Positions 59,952 to 64,000 of a stretch of DNA of 64,000 nucleotides are shown one piece after another; the first letter of the stretch is position 1, and every line of letters starts with the position of its first letter. The DNA comes from Dirofilaria immitis. Lineage: Eukaryota; Nematoda; Chromadorea; Rhabditida; Onchocercidae. Made by a program: the position numbers and the translations under genes. The notes under the pieces are model-generated. The model did no database searches. It had not been told where the DNA came from and worked only from the letters and a program-made list of their open reading frames with translations. Where the stretch lies: NCBI GenBank assembly GCA_024305405.1, contig JAKNDB010000067.1, positions 1,572,001 through 1,636,000 of the forward strand. The letters run 5' to 3'.

Positions 59952-62900
59952 ATGGGATTGGAAGCGGTACCGTGTGTGCTTCGTAGTGCAACAAACGGTG
60001 GTAACAATTCATCCTATTGTACTATTGGCTTTCTTATTCGGCCGTCCACCTCATCTACCAATAATAATAATAACAATAATAATAATACCGGTCAAACGGT
60101 TTGTTTAACTTTTTTCGCCAAAAATTTTATTTTTCCATTTGAATTGTAATGTATACTTTTTTATTCTCTTCACAAGTGTTCAAAGGATATGGATTTAGTT
60201 TAAAAGTATTCGTAGCGACAACGGATAGGTATTTCACACAAAAATTATTATTGTAAAAAAAAGAAAAAAATCGTAGATTATAGACATTGATCGTTTTTCA
60301 TGTAGGAAAAAAAGATGTTCGGGAAACTTTGAATTTAGAAAATGGGCAAAATAGTGGCATTTTTTTTTCCGTAGAAAGTTTTAATAAATCTTTAAAGACT
60401 AATGATTAAGAAATGATTCGAATTAAGTAAACAGACGTCATTTAATAATACATGATAATATAATGAAGATTTTTTGATTGTTTGTATATCACAATTGTAA
60501 ACACTAACCACTATGCATGTGGCATTTTAATGAGGCATTTTAATGTCTTTTTGCTTTTTCTTATATACATATATCGATTACTTCCATTATAATGTGATCT
60601 AATCATACTTATTACATTGTGAAAAGAGAATATTTCGGAAACTAATTAATTTAAAAAAGGTATATTTAGGATTTTATATTTAAGTGATCTTAGAAAATTT
60701 TCATTTAAACATAATGCTTAAAGAATGTTAATTCAGATTTCTAGTGCGGTAGTCAATGGTACAACTTCAGTAGCTGTTCCGTCAGGTAGTGTTCCAAAAT
60801 CGTTGCATGTGGTGCCGGCAACCATTCAGAAGCAATCGGCTACTCTTGCAGCAGCTGCACCAAAATTGGTAGTTCCAAGCGTTCTGCGAATACAATCTAC
60901 ACCTTGTACTTCGACACATTTGGCACCCCAGCTTCGCAATTGATACATCATCCAACACCTCCGAAACCGCCACCGCCACCAGTTCAACACCATCACCTTC
61001 AACCACAGCAGCAACAACAGCAGCATTGTAGTACCGATGGTTGGTTACATACGGCGCCACGTTCGAATATTAGTAGCGGTTCCTTCGAGTCACCATCTCC
61101 TTCACAGGTTAATTTTTTTAATAACAATTTATTGTTTATTATTGTGAAGTATTGTATTTGAGGAAACCAAAAGAATCTATGTAATTTTGTTCATGTCATT
61201 CACTCATATAAGCTGCATTATTATAGGACTTCTCTATTTCCTATATTATTTAAAGTGAAAGAAATAACATGTTTTGATAATTTTAGGTTGTACCACAAAT
61301 GACCGTGAACGAATCATATGATTGTCAAATGCCATGTACAAGCACTACAACTTTTTTCCACCGATTTCTTCAATAACGCAAAGCTTTTCATCTGGTAAAT
61401 CGGATATCGATTTGCTTCAGGTAGCGCTGATAATTTTCATTCAGAAACCGATTTTATATTTCCTTTCGTGGTTATTTAATGTAGCTAATTAATGTTAACC
61501 TGTTAATTAGAATCTCATCGTTTCAGTCACTTAATTTTGGTCAACAAACGTCTTTTATTCCTAAAATTTTTGATATTGGTAAAATAGGTGTAAATAGAGA
61601 CATATATAATACAGTGAGTAAATAGAAACTGAGTGAAATGATGTTTTTATTGTTTTTTTGCCAAATGATTTTTCGTAAGATCATTTTTTAGTTTTTATAG
61701 TGCTGTTACTTCACATTTCACTTTTATCTAAATAATTTTGTTCGTAGGATATGACACATCATGTTGATTTGAATCCTCCAATTATGCATCAACAGCAACA
61801 ATCGCAGCATGATAAAACAATAATGATAACTTCTAATCATTATTCACAACAGCATAATATTACGCCTCCTCCGCCACCGCAGCAACACCATTATCACAGT
61901 AATGCTCCTCCAATGATGCATATGCAAGATTCTTCGACATGTGCTCCAGTGCAACCTAATTATCAGACACATATGCAGGTTTATTATTTGTTGTCATAGT
62001 CTCTATATCTTGGCCGAAATCATCCGGATTAAGTTCATTACGCTAGTATTCTTTGTATTCTTCAGATTTTTGCTGAACCATGCCCGAACAACTTGATGTT
62101 ACAGTTGATTGTTTCAAAAATTATTTCATGCTTTAAGTTAGCCTAATCATCGGTTGATTATGTTTGCGAATAGCTCCCATATTTATATTTTTATTTGAAC
62201 GTTATTTTGTTCACACTTCGGCTGATCATAGTTTTCATTGCAAAAACGATTCAAATTCTTGCTATATCTAATATATCCGTAACTTGCATTATTCTTTATT
62301 CCTGCTGTATGCGAATTAAGAAGTTAATGAGAATGCTTGTTTTCAGGTGGAGCTAAATGGCGGAATGCCATCTTGTCATTATCAAAACAGTTACAATGTT
62401 ATGGCGGATTGTTCCCCTACAGCAGATAGTGGAATCCAAAGTATTGCCGATTCGCCACCAGCTGATCCATTCACTCCACCCACGCCGTACATTCCTCCTC
62501 CTCCGGTAGATTTTAAGAAACATTTTTATGAATAGAGAAGTTGATAGTCTTTCAAATAAATATAATAAGCAGTTTTATTATATCCCAAAATCTGTGTCAT
62601 TGATAAATATTTGAAAAAGTGAGATAAGAATTATCTAGAATGTGTATCGGTGTCATCACTTTCCATAAAGAGCGTAATCGATTCATAGTTTTTTAGATAA
62701 TTACGACGGTGAATAAAAGTAAGGAACCACAATCAACAGTCAGTTCGACGAGCTGTTCTGATGATTATTCCGATATGCCGCGTTTGATACCTTTCCATCA
62801 AATGGAAACGGAAAATGGTTCACCGCTTACTGAAGAATCGCCACCATTTATGACAAAAATATTATCATCAGATGAGGCTGCTCTGAAAACATCTGAAGCG

Positions 62901-64000
62901 GATACATTAATGAAAGGAAATGAGAAAAGGAATTCCGAGCAGAATGGTGAAATCGTAACTGTGTCTCAAGAAAAAGCAAAAAGGACCGGATGATGATATT
63001 CCAAAATAGCAATCACTCCGGCAATGAATGTTACGGATTTGGTAGAACAGCTAATGTCACATATGGATCCAGAACAACGCAAGCAATTTGCCAGTGCTAT
63101 CCAATCGAAAGTTGCTGTTGATGATATTACTGCTGATTGTAATAGTACTATTTCTTCTACTACTTCCATTGCTACTAGTACTCCTGATAACGGTACTAAT
63201 ACTGTTGCAACCGCAACCGCCAATATTGCTGTTGCAACATCTGCTGTTGCAGACACTATCACTAGTAGTATTAGTGCGGCTACTATCTGTGACGAGAATG
63301 CAATAGAATTGTTACCAGGAGAACCAGAACACGAAGTTGCAGTACAAACCGAATTTGTTAGTGCATCAAAAATGCAATCACGTAAAAACCGAAACGTTGA
63401 AGATGAAATTCCGGAATCTAACAGCATTCCAGAAAAGAAGCGAAGATTTCGTAAGCGTAAAGTGGAAGATTGTGAGGAATCGGTTGCAGAAAAACCAGTA
63501 CGGAAGATAAAACGGCGGGAAGGTGGACATAAAACAAATGATGCTCTTCTAGGACGTTCAAATATTAATGGTTCAACTCTTCATGAAAATACAAATGCAA
63601 ATACTTTTTCATCTAGAAACTTTGATACTGGGATACAAATGGAAGAAAGAAAATGTAAAGGGCGAAAGAAACCAGAAGAGAAGAAAAAGTTTATAGCTGA
63701 AAAGAAGTTTCCCACCAAAAAGATAGAGAAAAAAGAATTGTTGCGGAGGAAGTTTATGAACGATGCCAAGAACTTGCTGATAATGTTGCTGATAAAGAGC
63801 CGGACACACATTTAGAATGTACAGATGAGAATATGGTAGATCAAATTAAAGAATTTCATCTAGACATGAAGCGTAAAGTAAATGAACAACTGAAAACTGT
63901 CATTGAACAAATTGGCAAGCAATTTGCCAATTTGGAATTAAATTTAGGCAATCGGGAGCACTGGGATTTGCCTTGGTATCGCTTGAATTGGAAAGAAGTT
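59952..64000 (+). CDS. Unrecognised low-complexity, probably nuclear protein (3' end outside window)
   Basis: I do not recognise the family. Exons: 59952-60098, 60737-61107, 61287-61420, 61748-61978, 62347-62505, and 62697 to beyond 64000. All introns are GT-AG and phase 0. 783 residues lie inside the window. Visible features are a poly-Asn run (exon 1, GATA-type AAT codons), Pro-rich then Gln/His-rich stretches (PPKPPPPPVQHHH; QPQQQQQQH), DSGIQSIADSPPADPFTPPT (exon 5), a Thr/Ser/Ala-rich segment (63118-63290) and a basic block like a bipartite nuclear signal (KKRRFRKRK ... RKIKRR, about 63436-63518). A Lys-rich and then probably coiled-coil segment reaches the end (FHLDMKRKVNEQLKTVIEQI). Five frame breaks: C missing at 60926-60929, T missing at 61352-61357, A extra at 62978-62982, A missing at 63003-63006, G missing at 63745-63746. 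Composition suggests a chromatin or transcription regulator; that is inference. The start could lie further upstream. Confidence 0.65.
60053..60090 (+). repeat. (AAT)n repeat inside coding exon 1 of gene 4
   Basis: About nine AAT or AAC triplets encode consecutive Asn residues. It is the same motif class as the non-coding ATT arrays upstream, but kept in frame. Length polymorphism between strains is likely. Confidence 0.8.

Overview
The window is nuclear DNA of a nematode. The evidence is AT-rich sequence, GT-AG introns of one hundred to about 1800 bases, TTTCAG-like acceptors placed a few bases before start codons (as expected for spliced-leader trans-splicing), and animal genes that read as nematode-type orthologues. 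The long introns and sparse genes do not resemble Caenorhabditis. A parasitic clade III (filarial-type) worm is my guess, but the species cannot be fixed from sequence alone.

Four protein genes were found, all on the + strand. (1) 3801-18767: a protein 4.1 / FRM-1 family gene with 18 exons. It encodes a FERM domain, a FERM-adjacent region, one 4.8-kb internal exon with degenerate repeats, and the 4.1 C-terminal domain. (2) 21759-26855: a GTP-type phosphoenolpyruvate carboxykinase with 12 exons, whose first exon looks like a mitochondrial presequence. (3) 28614-35820: alpha-catenin (HMP-1 type) with 17 exons, apparently complete. (4) 59952-64000: the 5' part of an unrecognised, low-complexity, probably nuclear protein that runs off the window. 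Genes 1 to 3 are 1.7-3 kb apart, too far for a classical nematode operon. FRM-1 and alpha-catenin both act at the membrane skeleton and junctions of epithelia, but nothing in the sequence shows that their closeness matters.

From about 36.3 to 59.9 kb there is no gene I can support. This 23-kb stretch is packed with microsatellites, long A/T runs, recent short tandem duplications, a G/T-skewed minisatellite and perfect short hairpins. The first 36 kb has far fewer of these.

The most important caveat for users is that the coding exons carry 25 apparent single-base frame breaks: 22 missing bases and 3 extra ones. Nearly all lie in runs of one base. Correcting them restores family motifs across each break and gives lengths divisible by three: 2285 aa for FRM-1, 671 for PEPCK, 904 for alpha-catenin. 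I read them as residual long-read assembly errors, not as gene decay. CDS entries below give the span from start to stop with exon coordinates in the evidence, and residue numbers assume the breaks are corrected. The biologically most interesting item is the giant, phase-symmetric FRM-1 exon and its repeat family.
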